This document shows positions 35,601 through 48,300 of a stretch of DNA of 64,000 bases, piece after piece. This stretch comes from Bombardia bombarda. Its lineage: Eukaryota > Ascomycota > Sordariomycetes > Sordariales > Lasiosphaeriaceae. Within the stretch, counting starts at the first letter, position 1. Each line of letters starts with the position of its first letter. The stretch lies in contig JAULSR010000011.1 in NCBI GenBank assembly GCA_030512295.1, positions 372,001 to 436,000 on the forward strand, written 5' to 3'. A model generated the notes under the pieces. It made no database searches, had not been told where the DNA came from, and worked only from the letters and a program-made list of their open reading frames with translations. The position numbers were made by a program, and so were the translations under genes.

Positions 35601-37146
35601 TTAGGTAAAGTTCAGCTGTTCCAGTGTCTCCCCCGCAACAGGTTTGGTGGTAGCATTTGGGGGCACGAGGATCTTTGCTAAGAGGCCAAAACCCGAGAAA
35701 GCCTCGTTTCATGTTCACTTGCAAGCTTGAGGATCAAAACCCGACAAGTCGAGGGAGGCGGCGGGAGTGCAGTCTTTTGTTTGGAAGCCGCAGGTGTATC
35801 ATTGATGGAAACAAAAAAGAGTGTGATGTGGGAGGGCTCAGCAGCCAATGATTTCTTTGTCTGGTTCTGCGACGTCTGGGCGTCAATGACTAGACCAGAT
35901 GGTCTAGACGACACGCAGCTGCTTTGTGAAGATGGCTAATTTTGTGCACATTTTGTGCACCATCGTTGAAATACGAAATGGGGAGGTATTCTGGCGCTTC
36001 AAGGTTCATTTTATATATGGAGGAGTTAGTATAGGATGTGATTTACGGCAAAACCTCCGTGTCCTACTAACGTGCGCAACACCGCTGCTAACTCGCGTTG
36101 TGGCAGTGACCTCTTAGCCAGTTGCAGCGATCGGCACACCCCTGAAATTGTGCCTGACTGCTCTTGGAAGCCCTCCCAGATGGCGCGACACGTCTGGCCA
36201 ATAAAATCTCGCAAAACGAGTATTTTTGGCAGCCGATCTCTTGCCATTGGTCACGCAGCACACATGTCTCCACCAGATTAAGCCGTTTAGTGACGGGTTC
36301 TCCAGGAGCGACAAGGGTCCTTGCGTTGAGTGGCCAGGAACGCAGTGGGTGACAGGGATGGCAAATGGGTACGTCCCTGCAACCATCCCGAGATCCATTG
36401 CAATTTCCTTTCCCTGCCCCTATGAGAAGGAGATTGTGGGCTACATGCAGACGCCGAACCGAGAGGGCGACTCCCCATTCTCCATCCTGCCTCTTTCCGC
36501 CCGACCTTCCTGCCCTCTGCAACAAAACCACTGTCGCTCCCTACACCACAAGTCGCTCTTTCAGCCGCCCGCGCCCGTTTTGTCTCTGCATCGTCACTCC
36601 ACCCTTTTTTTTTTTCTCCGTCGAGACCATCGCTCCTTCCGTGCCAGTTCCCCTCCCTGAGAGAGAGAACCTTAGTGCCGCCTGCCTCTGCACATCCAGC
36701 ACGAGGAGAGAAATGTCCTGTCAATCGTGACCCGTCAGCCGATAATAGGGAGATATAACGCAAAAGGAAGCACCCACCCGGCCTCGGCCACTCATTCGTT
36801 CAATACAAACAACAATTCTATTCGATCTCAACACTCGCATTTTTTACCCGAGACCACACGACCCATTTGGAAGGTCCTGTGCGTCTTTGGCCAACCAATT
36901 CCTCACCATCTTGCCTTTGCGAACCTTCGCCAACACACGCAATCATCAACATCAACGACGACGACGACGACGAGGAACACCACCCGCCGACATCGACGAG
37001 ACCATCGACGACCCCAAGCGAGATTAATAGTACAACCTTTATCGCACGTCGACATCAACGAGGTCTGTTAAGACCTGAGCATCTCGAAATCAGACAATCG
37101 CGACCCAGAAACAGATCTTGCGTATCCACCCCGACCGACTCTCGCG
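32695..37146. other. Gene-poor interval of about 4.4 kb
   Basis: No recognisable protein in six frames. 32.7-34.0 kb is A/T-rich; 34-36.4 kb is of mixed composition with frames up to 147 codons on both strands that overlap each other. From about 36.5 kb the sequence becomes C/T-rich and then carries a (CGA)n run at about 36955-36972. This suggests the promoter and long 5' leader of the WSC gene. Confidence 0.5.
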
Positions 37147-38254
37147 ATGAAGTTCATTCCCCTTCTGGCCGCCGCTCTGGCCGCCTTTGCGAATGCAGTC
37201 GACGCCGACACGACCACCAGCTCGGCTCCCTCAGCAGCCATCGTGGCAAATGCCGCAGCAACGTCAGCTGCCGTCCCCGCAAAGACAGTCGCGCAAGGCC
37301 CCGCGGTACCAGCGATGCTGAACGTCTTCACACTACAGGGCTGCTACAACGGAACCGGAGAATTGACCAGGAATCACACTGAGAAGACGGACATCTTCAA
37401 CAGCCAGGGATCATGCGCCGACTTGTTATGCAAAGGGGTCATCCAAGCCCCCGTCGCCGCCCTCGGAAACGGAAATGAGTGCTACTGCGGCAAGAAGTAC
37501 CCGCCAAAGGGCGCCAAGGTTGCAGACAGCTTGTGCAACATCCCTTGCCCAGGCTTTCCGGAGGAAGCATGTGAGTTTCTTCTGACACATGAAGCAGGGG
37601 AGTGATCGTGAAGGCGCGTGTTGCTGACGGTTTTGTTTCAGGTGGCGGTATTGGCTATTACACACTTTACAATACCGGCTTGTCTCTAAATCCCGGGACT
37701 GCGGGCAAGGTCCCCCAACCGGGAGACGAAGACGAAGTGGACGGCGGTGGTGACTCCAGCTCAGATTCGTCTTCTAGCTCAAGCATGGCATCGAGCACGA
37801 GCACGACCGGATCTCCTGCTGTCGTGACAGTGTCAGGGGTGGTGACTGTTGTCACCGAGACCAGCTCGTCTACGAATGAGGCCCCGGCCAAGAGCGGCGT
37901 GAACACGGCCGGCATCGCAGCAGGCGTTGTGGTCGGCGTCGTGGTCTTGGCTGCGGCCATTGGCGGCATGTTCTTCGTCGTCAGGCGCCGCAGGAACAAG
38001 GCCATCGAGGAGGAGCATCGCCGCAACGCTGCTGTCAACTCGTTCACGGGCGGCAGGTCCCCGAGCACCAGCGGCAGGTCCATTTCTGATGCTCGGTTGG
38101 ATCCTGTGATGGCGCAGAGGAGAATGAGCGACGGCAGTATTGCCGATAATCACGATTACTCCAGAAAGATCCTTCGCGTAAGTGGTTTCTGACTTGTTGA
38201 TATGACTGCCTTTTTGCTTACCATTTTTTTTTACTTCAGGTCACCAATGCATGA
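37147..38254 (+). CDS. WSC-type cell-wall integrity sensor
   Basis: Plasma-membrane mechanosensor feeding the Rho1/PKC cell-wall pathway. Signal peptide at residues 1-18 (MKFIPLLAAALAAFANAV). The WSC domain is at about 55-155, with spaced cysteines (LQGCYNG, CADLLC, NECYCG, CNIPCPG, ACGG). A Ser/Thr-rich extracellular stalk follows, then one transmembrane helix (AGVVVGVVVLAAAIGGMFFVV), a basic stop-transfer RRRRNK, and a cytoplasmic tail ending in DYSRKILR-VTNA, as in this family. Introns are at 37571-37641 and 38179-38239; the last exon encodes only VTNA. Short for a family member but complete. Confidence 0.88.
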
Positions 38255-40056
38255 CCAAACCCCCCTGACTGACGACGACAAACGACTCTCGCCTGTATTT
38301 TACCATCACATCAGCATACTTGGCGTTGGGGGGTGTTCATAGCTATGTCTATGGTTTGCGGCTCGATCACACACGACGAAGCCCGACCTGGCGTATTTTT
38401 TTTTGGCGTGGGACCGGCGAATAGATCTGGGCACAAAAACACCTACATGTGACCCCATGGGATCTGCCCACTTTCCCACGCTGTCCTCTCCTTTGCTCAA
38501 CTTTTTCCACATATTACCTTTTAGACCGTTGATACACGAGCGGCCTGTTTTCCGGGGGTGGGTGTTATAGCACTCATTGCCCCGCCAAGCAGACGGTTGC
38601 GCCATATTTTCTCTTTCTGGCGACCTTGAATTTACTGAGGAAACTACTTCTATTTCTAGACCAAACAAGACAAAACTGGCACATTACTTCTTTTTTTCTT
38701 TTTCCTTTTTTTTTCCTTCAAGATGTAGGATAAAGTAGGAGGAGAAGGAACGAATGTGGGCAGATTTTTATGTATCTTTGGTCACGCTGTTGGCTGAACA
38801 TGGTGAGTCGCGGTTCAACCCAAGTGCTGGGTCGACCGGACCGGACCAGACCGGGGCTTTGTCTATATATTGGTGGAGGTCTCGGGCCTGGGGGGTTGGT
38901 TGTGATGGATGGGACGATGAGTTTGTGGGTAGTAAAGGAACGGCACAGCTATTGATATCACAATACCACTTTTCAGAAAAGCAGACGCTGGGTTCTGGAT
39001 AAAGTTGGGAAATGGAGAAGTCGGCTTGACCATGTTCAATAGGCGCATTAACCTTAACCCAAGCACAACAACCACCCCCTATACTGCTGCTAGTACTGCC
39101 AGTGGGCCCCCTGAGTTTTGGGTCGACAGCAGCAGCAGCAGCAGCACATCTGTGCGACAGGTCTGTGGAACTCGTTCAGCCAATCTTCTACTATAGTTGA
39201 TGCTGATTTCTAATCGGAAATAATATTGCTGATGATGAATTGTGTTGTTGCTCGGTGACCTGTGTTCTATTATGAGGGATTGGCCATGATGTGATTTCCG
39301 TCAATTGTTTACTTGTAACGATTGCTTAAGCAGTTATTTACTCCCACTTGACAGCGCTTATACCTATATGTGTTTTTCCAACCAATATCCAACTCCGTGA
39401 CTGTTGACTGTTGACAAAAAACTCATGTCACTTCGATGTACTTTATAGAGAGTGTGTCATTCTTCGCTTGAGCGAGCTTTCCCACAATCGTAACACCAGC
39501 TGCCATGTCAAGTTTGCGTCTCATACACCAGCAGGTGTTATTACTACTACAACACTCGAGCGAAATCATGCTCCGTCTCTGACCGGGCATCAGACCATTA
39601 TTTCTGTCTTTGCAATGCAAGTGGAGAGCTCAGTGAACCCTCGTGCCATTAATTACTTTGAGGGGAGCTGTGATTCAACTATGGTGCCTGAGTTTGATGA
39701 GTGCAGTAATGTCCCAAGCCCATAAATAGTATATAATAAAAGTGAAGAGATAACTTGGAATTCTTAAAATGCATTTATCTTCTTACCCCAACACAATGAG
39801 TATTTGGTCGTGGTTCAGGGGCTGGTATCCGGCCCAGCAACGCCAGCAACGGCAGCGACCGATGCTAGCCGAGGCCAAACAGCCCGAGGGAACAGACTCG
39901 ACGTCATGTCTAGCGACTCCTCCACTGGTAGCTCCAGGCTCTCTAACCTCTCCAATCCCGCATTCCGAGCAACGCCTGCCTCCTATCACCAGTCAATTAG
40001 TTACAGATACAAATTGCAGGTTGGCGCAACAATCTACAAACCCGATCAGCTCCGAA
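38255..40056. other. Intergenic, no gene seen
   Basis: Contains a (CAG)n-like run near 39126-39145 and homopolymer T tracts. No supported gene. The last few hundred bases are the leader of the hydratase gene. Confidence 0.4.
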
Positions 40057-41299
40057 ATGCCTCCCAAATCCGCCCTCTTAACCAGCCCATCGAGTGCGCT
40101 CCTGCGGCGCCTCTCCACACCCACACCCTCCTCATCGCTGTCATCGCCCCGCCCCGTCGTGCTACTCCACCACGTCCACCACGGTCCCCGTCGTGCGCGA
40201 CACTACTACTCGACCGAATCCACCACCGCAACCACCGGCGATAATGCCCCCCTGATCCGGGTCACGGACCTGCCCGCGCCCAACTCGGGACACATCCGGA
40301 TCCTCGAGCTCAATCGGCCCAAGGCGCGCAACGCCATCTCGCGGGCGCTGCTCGACTCGCTGCGCAGCGAGATCGACGCCGTCCACGCGCAGTACGACCC
40401 CGCCACGGGCAACGAGATCCCGACGCCCGCGTGGGGCGAGCGGTTCAGCGGCGAGCTGCTGGCGGCGGCGGGGGGAGGGCAGGAGAGGGGACCGACGAGG
40501 GCGTTGATTTTGGCGTCGGCGGTTGATACGTCGTTTTGCGCGGGCGCGGACTTGAAGGAGAGGAGGGGGTTTAGTAAGGATGAGTGCGTCCCTCTTACTT
40601 CTCTATAGTTACAGTACTCTATAGTTACAGTTGCTGTCTGTCCCTATCCTATTTGGCTAACCAATGTATTTAAAACAGAACCGCTGCCTTCCTCCTCGCC
40701 CTCCGCACAACCTTCACCTCCCTCTCGACCCTCCCCGTCCCCACCATCTCAGCCATCTCGTCGCTCGCCCTCGGCGGCGGCCTCGAGCTCGCCCTGTCGA
40801 CCCACTTCCGCGTGCTCACGTCCAACGCCACGGTCGGCCTGCCCGAGACGCGCCTCGGCATCATCCCCGGCGCCGGCGGCACGTTCCGCCTGCCCGCGCT
40901 GATCGGCGTGCCCCGCGCGCGCGATCTGATTGTTACCGGCCGGCGCGTGTCCGCAGCTGAGGCGTATTTCTTGGGGCTTGCGGATCGGTTGGTTGATGTC
41001 GTGCCGGAGGACGAGGCGCAGGCGGAGGAGTGGCGGGTTGCTGAGGAGGAAGGGGGGAGAGGAGGGGGAAGTTGGAGCTGGCGCAGGCGAGGAGGGTCGT
41101 GTTGAGCGAGGCGGTGAGGCTGGCGGGGGAGTGCTGCGAGGGCGGGCCGGTCGCGGTGCGGGCGGCGCTGCGGGCGGTGGAGGAGGCGAGGGAGGAGGTG
41201 GAGGTGAGGATGTATGAGAGGGTTGTTGTGACGGAGGACCGGGACGAGGCGCTTAGGGCGTTTGGGGAGAAGAGGAGGCCTGTTTTTAAGGGGAGGTGA
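40057..41299 (+). CDS. Mitochondrial enoyl-CoA hydratase/isomerase, AUH-like (one apparent frameshift)
   Basis: Crotonase-fold enzyme hydrating an enoyl-CoA; similarity is to the methylglutaconyl-CoA hydratase type of leucine catabolism. ATG 40057 begins an Arg/Ser-rich mitochondrial presequence (LLTSPSSALLRRLSTPTP). Core motifs are IRILELNRPKARNAI, FCAGADLKERRG (oxyanion hole), SSLALGGGLELAL (second oxyanion hole), GLPETRLGIIPGAGGTFRLP (catalytic Glu region) and GRRVSAAEAYFLGLAD. One intron lies at about 40583-40678. At about 41050-41070 (GGAGGGGGAAG) the frame shifts by one G; the continuation ELAQARRVVLSEAVRLAGE to the stop at 41297-41299 restores the family C-terminus. A homopolymer error is likely because the gene is otherwise intact. 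Confidence 0.85.
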
Positions 41300-42360
41300 G
41301 AGGAGGTAGGTAAGTGAGGTTTGATGATGTGTAGAAGTAGGGAAGTAACGGCACCTACGCTGGAAGCTATCATGAAAACAGACTTGTGTGGTGGATTTGG
41401 CGGATGCAGTTCAGTATCAAGAGCCTCACTTCGAGCCTCCCAGTCCGGAGGCAGGTGCTCGGGTTGAGCAATCGAATGAGGGTCTGTTGGATAACGAAGT
41501 CTTGTACGTTCCATGTTGCATTCGGTACCTGGATTGAAAGGTACATACTGGTGATATGCTGTGTTGAACTTGAAACAAACCGCATTGCGCTGCATGGCGC
41601 TGCGCAGCTAACGTCATGGCTCCATCAAAAATTGTCAAGGTTCTTGGCTGCGACCTGGGAGATATTCTTTGTGGCCGGGTTCATAGGGTAATCATGCACC
41701 TCTCCTGCGCTAGCTCGGGCGCAGAACCATGTGAGAACACCTGAGCTAGTCAAGGAAGACTGAGATGCTGTGGTCTGACTTCGAAACTCAGCTACTACCA
41801 CAGTAGCCATCGGGGAATAATTGTGTTGACTCGTTCGTGTTAGTGGAAAAGGAAGGTAGCGAGTTAACTGTGAAATTTCCATCTGCGAACGGCTTAGTTA
41901 CATCTTCAACTGCAATTTATTAATGACAAGAGAAAAAATCCAGTTAAATTCACTAGCCAAATCCATATCTTGTGCCCAAGGAACAAAAAATTCGTGAAAC
42001 TTCTCGATACAGCGTTGCGTTGCTTGAATGTGCCGAGCATTTCCTTATCCGGATCCCCACTTAGTGGACGTCATTGGCGCCAAGCGAACCGTCGCGCAGC
42101 AAGCAACAAGCCCCACCAAAGTCCATCACTGGCTATGACATCATTACGACGAAGGTGCCCCCCCAAGGAGGATGAAGGCAGCTCTTTCCGCGAGAAGAAT
42201 AAAACGCTCTGCTCGTCCCAGCTATTACAGCATTTCTTTTTCCATTCACTCAATCAAATCACCAAAAATACCAAACAATACTCACCACGGGATATCTCAA
42301 TCCTCTACCAACAAACAAACACTCCTCAAAACACAACCGAAACAACAAATCAACACATCA
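41300..42360. other. Intergenic, no gene seen
   Basis: No recognisable frame. The final ~130 nt are A/C-rich, as in a fungal 5' leader just before an ATG. Confidence 0.4.
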
Positions 42361-43013
42361 TGTCTCTCTTCACAGTAGAAGCCGCCGCCGCCGGGCCATG
42401 ACCCAGGTCCCCGCGCCCTCGCCACCTCAGCACCCCGCGCTGCCTTCTCCTCTAGCGTCCAGATGCAAAAGTCCGTCGCCGAGACGGCCAAGGACACCCT
42501 CAAGACCGTAGACCGCGCCGTAGCAGACAAGCTTGTTGATGGCATCGATATTGGCTGTGAGTTCACCCCACCCTCCCCTCACATCTCCACCAAGAATAGC
42601 AAACCTAACAAACCCGACCCACAGCCAACGTAGCAAGCAAGATCAAGGACGCCGCCGAGCAAGTCTCCAACAGCGACGCCGCAAACACGGTTGCCTCCAA
42701 GGCCGCCGAGCTCCGCGGACAGGCCAACTCCGCCGCCGGATCTGCCAAGGGCACAGCACAGGACCTCGCCGGCCAGGCCAAGGGCACGGCACAAGAGTAC
42801 GCCGGCTCCGCAAAGGGCTCTGCACAGGATCTTGCCGGTCAGGCCAAGGGTACAGCACAAGAGTACTCCGGCTCCGGCAAGGGCACCGCCGAGGAGTACA
42901 CCGGCAAGGCCAAGGGTGCCGCCAGCGAGGTCGCTGGAAAGGTCAAGGGCGCTGCCAGCGAGGTAGAGGGCAAGGCTAAGGGTGCCGCCGAGGAGGCTAA
43001 GCGGAGTCTCTAA
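42361..43013 (+). CDS. LEA-like stress protein with tandem Lys/Ala/Gly repeats
   Basis: Hydrophilic, helix-prone protein resembling group-3 late-embryogenesis-abundant proteins, which protect membranes and proteins on desiccation. One intron at 42557-42624 (phase 1). After VAETAKDTLKTVDRAVADKL come degenerate 11-residue units (GSAKGTAQDLAGQ, AKGTAQEYAGS, AKGSAQDLAGQ and so on) to AEEAKRSL and TAA 43011-43013. The A/C-rich leader favours ATG 42361, which would give a mitochondrial-type presequence (SAPRAAFSSSVQ). The frame from that ATG does not reach the repeats without two small indels near 42375-42412, so the 5' end may contain consensus errors. An ATG in frame with the repeats is at 42463. 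Confidence 0.7.
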
Positions 43014-44547
43014 ACTGCTGAGATGACCCATGATCTCTGCTTCTTTCTCACTCACATAACTTGGCGTTTTGGCGGTTTGCGTTACGACACAACGAACGAA
43101 CGACTGATGGGTTTCCGGTCGCATGATTAAAACTGCCCGCCCATTCGACCATCCAAACCAACTGATAATGCTTGTACCAACAATTTTGTATCATAATCAC
43201 ACTCAACCACCTCACCGCCATCACCAATACGCTCACACACTCACACACCTACTTATTAAGCGGCAGGCCCTGATCCAGGCATTCGTCGGTTGTTGGCATT
43301 GGGCTGCCCGGCTGGCTATCGCCCGGCAAGGGAGGCAGACAAGTCCAGGTCTGGGTCACTGTTCTGGCTTTTATACTTAGATGGGAAAATTGGAATGAAA
43401 CTATTTTGCCATCAATCATGAATAAAGTGATTGCTTGCCTTTTTGGGTGTGCCCCAGTGTTTCCAATCGTAGAATGAACAACACAATAACATAACAACAG
43501 AAAATGTACCGACGCACCCAACCCCCAACCCCCTTTTCACCACCCCTTAGCATCCACCCCCCATCCATCCACCCTTCCGGGCAGACAGATAGCAGGACGG
43601 ACACGGGGCAGAATAGAGGCCAGAAGAAAAAGTGTTTGGTTCAAGTCCCTCGGGACTCTCGCCATGAGCAACGCCGGCTGGCAAGGGCCTCGGAATAAGA
43701 TCCCTTGTCGGACACGAAACACGCTCAAAGACCAAAAAAAATCCGGTGCACGTATCCTGGGATGTTATTTATTCGTCTTCAGCCCGGCTTGCCAGAAAAT
43801 ATTAATGTACCGCTCGGAATACAGAGCTGGATCAAGGAAGGGTCTCGCCTTGTGCTCCACCAAGCCGTGCGGATGGTTTGTGTTGTGTAGTGGGAAGGAC
43901 GGGGGTGTGATGGATGTGAGAGTAAAATTAGGAGGAACACAAAGAAAATCAGGAAAGGGAGGAAACGGAAAAGGGTCTGCGCCAGTCCTCTGGACGGCCA
44001 AGGTAAATCATGTTTTTATTCCTTCTGCTTTTGTTTCGCGAGCGCTAGCCAGCTCGTCGGGTATCGTACAGCAATCCTATATCTGCCAGCCAGCCATGCA
44101 CTCACTCACACACATCACTTTTCGCGTGGTCGTCGTCAGTACTGGCTTATGTTTCTCCAACATCGCTCGCTCATTCATAGAGCAAAGAGGTATGGTTGAT
44201 GAAGCCCGCTTGTGCAGGGAAAAAAAGGGGCATAGAAAAAAAGCTCAAAATCATGATGACCGATTCGTCGATAAAGAACACAATCTTGTTTCCTGGGCTA
44301 GTGGATGGATGATGATGCCGTACACACCTATTTCTTCAATTCATATCGTGGCGGTCGGTCATCGCTTGCCTGATGAGGAGGCTTTATCACCGTGATGGCC
44401 GCTCTCCTTGGCCTTCACCCGCTGCAAGACAAGGGAGGCACGCTCCGCCGCCATAAACACTTGTGTGTGCCGTCGCTTAAAACGCCCCTGTTCATGACCT
44501 TCGCTTTCGCCGGTTGTGTCGTTATCGTCTCTCTTTCGCTTAGGATT
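43014..44547. other. Intergenic, no gene seen
   Basis: 3' regions of two converging genes. Frames up to 243 codons on the plus strand are compositionally non-coding and lack family motifs. Confidence 0.4.
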
Positions 44548-46792
44548 CTAGCCTTCTTCGAAGAAGACACGCTTTTTCCCGCCTTCGCGGTCACTCTTCA
44601 TCTGGTCCAGCTCGCGATCAATCTCCATGATGCCCAGAATCTCGCCTTCTATGTCGCGATTGTCGGCCATGGCTTCATCGTCGGGCACGTCGGCGGCATA
44701 GCTCAGGTCGTTGACAAACAAGAGCCCGACGTCGCGTCCCTTACCGCCAGAAGCTTGTCCCTCGTCGGGGCCCTCAGTGGAGGGCATGACATCCGCCGCG
44801 TTGTCGTCACCAAAATCACCAAATATGTTCTTGGCTGGTGCTCGTTGCTGAGGTCGGAACAGGCCGCCCTTGGGCCTCGAGACACTCAGGTTGAAGGCGA
44901 CGCTGTTTGGCTTCTCTGATCTCGGGTATGTGACGATGGCCTTTTGCGAGTCACCCAGCTTGGTCTGCTGCTTCTTGCGCGTGTTGGCGAGGCGACTTGC
45001 AAACGAAGCAGCATCTTCATTTTCGTGTACAAACACGACACGAGTTTCACCCTGGACGAGTACTTCAACGGGAAGGCCTTCAGAGCTGTTTGGGTTGTTT
45101 TCGCTTGCGGTGCTCGACCCGTTTGGTGCTCCGGGGGCAGTGCGTCCCAGCTTGGGGATGGCAACAGCGCCCGTACACCGCTCGCCAAGGAGCCCAGAGT
45201 TGAGATCAGTCAGGCGGATCATGCGCGTCGGCTGCGCGCCGCTCCACAAGTTGACGCCACCGCCTCCGGCGCGACGGATCTGCGAGTCCCAGAACCGGGA
45301 AATTACCGGAATTACCGAGATGATGGGATCTGCTCCGCCGAGCCAGAGGACAGCGCTCTCATCTCCGGTATCCGCTCCTCGTGTGGGGTTGGTCTGCGTG
45401 ACACTGATTCCGCCCTTGACAGCGGCAAGTTTCTCTGAGCTACCGGTGGCTGAAGTGACGATGGCATCGCGTCTGGTGTGTGGTGTCATAGGAACAAACT
45501 CGCCGCCAGATCCAGATGATGCAGCAGACTTCTGTGATATCGGGTTCCGCAGCGGGCTGACACCCTCCACGTGGCCGGACACGCTGAAAGCTGTGATGGC
45601 GGAGCCACGTAGTCCTGAGTGAGTCTTGCTGAAGAGGCCGCCGCTGGAACTTGATGTGCTCGTCAATGGGCTGGCACCGTTGATATCCCATATGCCCCAC
45701 TGGCCGTCTGCGAGGAGTGTCAAGATCGCGCGGCCATGCGAGATCCACTCAGCTGCAACAATCGGCTTTCGCGCAGCTGACAGGAGAGGTGCCCGGGTGA
45801 AGGGCGGGTAGAGGGTGAGTAGCCATGAGCCTTGGGTGGGAAATGGGCCCTCAGATGTATCATCCGAGGGGAGAGAAGGGACAGAATAGTCGTAGAGCCG
45901 TACTGCATTTGGCGAGTCGACAGCCATAAGCTGTGTAATGTGTGATGGGTTAAAAGAGATACTCCTCAGTGGCGAGGGGAGATACTCGGCCTGGAAAGGT
46001 TCGACACGGGTCAGGCCGCTGCCAGGTTTCGCGTCCAGGGCAACGTCCCAAAAGCGCAGTGTCCCGCTCGCTTCGCGGGAGTGCGCTGCGACAACCACGC
46101 GGGTTACTGGATTTGCCGAGACACCGGGCCGCTCCACCGACCTGCTCCGCGAGCTTGACTTGTGCTTGATGACTGTGATTGCAGCTCCGTCGCAGGGCCT
46201 GTTTTGCCCTCCCAGATTGGTCAGTGTTTCCCCCCACACGCCGTTCCCCGCGTTGCTGGCCAGCAAGTCCTTGCGTAGCTCTGGTCTCGCCTTGCTCTCG
46301 TTTGACGGGGGTGTCAACGGAAGCGTGACGACAAAGACGTCGCTGGTCGCACATGTTACTGCAAACACAATTGTGTCCTTTAGAATGTTGGCGCCATTCC
46401 AAGCGGCCTCCTCAGCATTGCAAGGCGGCATTGGCAGCACGGCAATGTGTAGAACAGCGGTGCCAAGGGCCAAGTCCAGCGTCTGGACGATCTCGGGAAG
46501 GGACGACGAGTTGGCTGTCGGATTCTCTTCGAACTCGGGCTTGTCGACGAACGGTGCTGATGTGGGAGGAGCGGCGGGCGCGTCGTCGTCAGAATCCAGG
46601 ATCATGACGGCATCGTCGGAAGTCGAACCATTATGCTTGTCACCACTCGACTGCGCCGGGGCCTTGAGCCTGCGGCCGCCGCGCCAAACGAGCTTGATGC
46701 CATTGCTGTGGCCGTAGATGAGGACGGTGGCGCCCTGGGGAGACCGGACGGGGTACGTCTTGACATCGTAGACTCGGCAATCGAGGGGGTAT
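44548..46792 (-). CDS. NUP37: Probable nucleoporin Nup37 (WD40-type), 5' exon not defined
   Basis: Component of the Nup84/Y complex of the nuclear pore. The main exon starts after a 3' splice site (ctccag) at about 46793-46798, giving RVYDVKTYPVRSPQGATV and LIYGHSNGIKLVWRGGRR. Later segments are EIVQTLDLALGTAVLHIAVL, beta-propeller blades (RVVVAAHSREASGTLRFWDV; LRSISFNPSHITQLMAV; EWISHGRAILTLLADGQWGI) and QPTRMIRLTDLNSGLLGERC. The C-terminal helix is IEGEILGIMEIDRELDQMK, close to the end FFEEG. About 750 residues without a stop. The frame stays open upstream to 47253, but that part looks intronic or leader-like, and I could not fix the first exon. The Nup37 name rests on remembered family features; a generic WD40 protein is the alternative. 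Confidence 0.65.
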
Positions 46793-46899
46793 CTGGAGAG
46801 AAGGAAGCGAAAATCAGCGGGCCGTCGTTGGATACACGAGTGTGGAGATAGTAGGTAAGCATTCTGTGGGAGGTGGTCAATCGTACGTGTATTGTGTGT

Positions 46900-47703
46900 T
46901 TTGCGCTGTGCGCCGAGTTCTCGGGACTGGCTGCATGGCCGGAGAAGCTGCGCGAATGAAGGGGAAAAGAAGGAGAAAGCGGTTTTGGTCTCAGACCGCA
47001 AACGGCATGACCTTTTGTGCACTTGGCAATTACGCTTTCGTGACTCGCGGATCGAGTGGCGGAGTGGGCTAGATTGAGTATTCGAATGTCGTCTGAGGAA
47101 GGCGTGAACCTGATTGAGGTGGTGGACGAAGCTCCTGGAAAATCGCCGCGTTGGAAAACGCGAAGGAGCTTGGACCACTGTTTGTGATGCACATGCCCAG
47201 AAGAGGCTAAGCGGCGATTGATACTTCACAGCACGCCCCTCCTTGTGCATCAACAGGGTTAGGGTCCTGACCCCTTTTGGAACCCTTTGCTTTTGTTTAC
47301 ATCACACAAAAAGAAGCAATAAGGAAAAAAAGAAATCGTGGGGAGTGGAGATTTTATACAAGTTATCTATCTACCTAGTCTTGGCCATGATAGCTTTTTA
47401 ATAGACAATTCTTCTTTTCTTTCCCCGTTCCGTACTTCACGTCCTAAGGCACAGCCCAATGCTCTGTCATTGCGACAGTTGGAGTTGAAATGCTCCAAAG
47501 AAAACCCGACGCTCAAATAAAATAAATAGATACTATGAAGAAAATATGGTAGACTGCGTTAAGGTCATCTTCATTCAGTGGAGACAGCAGGCGCCACATG
47601 GCTATAGTCTATAGATCAGCGTTAGTCGAAGTCGAAGTAGATGTCAAGAACTGGAGGGAGAAGACTTACTCGATGGACAAGTCACTGCGATCACAACGAT
47701 GGG
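46900..47703. other. Upstream region of the nucleoporin gene
   Basis: No other gene supported; the first nucleoporin exon is expected near 46800-47250. Confidence 0.35.
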
Positions 47704-47995
47704 CTAGTTTACGCCGTGGAGGCTCACGCGGAGACCTTTAAGATGTCAGTGATTCTGTGATTTATCATGCAAGAGGCTGTAGCTTACCATTGGCCGTGTA
47801 AGGTGGACGCTTCCAGGTCGAAGCACGGGATATCGAGGCCAAGGGCGACATCATTCCGAGTGCGACAGCTCTCCAGACTATGGAGCTCTGGACCTCCGCG
47901 GACAGGAATGGTGACTTCAGATCTGAGAGGGCGCGCTTGAGAGTCAGGGACTGCATGGCCATTGGCTGAACTTGCTTCGAGATGATGACACCCAT
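47704..47995 (-). CDS. Small protein with an N-myristoylation-like start
   Basis: ATG at 47993-47995. Exons are 47995-47788 and 47735-47704, joined by a 52-nt intron (GTAAGC donor), giving 79 residues: MGVIISKQVQPMAMQ at the start and NGLRVSLHGVN at the end. Gly2 with Ser6 and Lys7 fits the MGxxxSK consensus for N-myristoyltransferase, so membrane attachment is possible. The middle is weakly hydrophobic with basic residues. The spliced reading ending in a stop supports a real gene, but no family was recognised and the 5' leader frame is also open. Confidence 0.4.
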
Positions 47996-48300
47996 TGCTG
48001 CTGGGGTAGACTGATAAACACTCGGGTATTTGGAGGGGTACAGTGGCAAGGTGGGTGACAAAAGCGGGCAAAAGACAGGCGTCGAATGTATGATAGTAGG
48101 AGACCGATGCAGAGTCGAAGAGTAAAGGTAGTTGGTGATAGTTGGTTGACGTGTTCGGTCAGTGAGGAAGATTGCAGAATTGAGATTGTGGTTGGTGATA
48201 GGGAGAATTTGAGAGAGCAAGAGCGAGAAAGTTTCCGACCCTGAATAGTTGGAGTTGGTAGGAGTAGCTTCATTGAATTGCGTTGAACAGACCCTGGTCT

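Noticed and set aside
32695..37146. Hidden transposon in the gene-poor interval
   Set aside because: No transposase or reverse-transcriptase motif and no terminal repeats were found by eye.
43640..43690. tRNA-like T-arm (GGTTCAAGTCCC)
   Set aside because: No matching acceptor stem, D arm or anticodon arm on either strand.
43664..44395. 243-codon plus-strand frame
   Set aside because: Mixed composition with no domain and no upstream leader; lies in the 3' region of converging genes.
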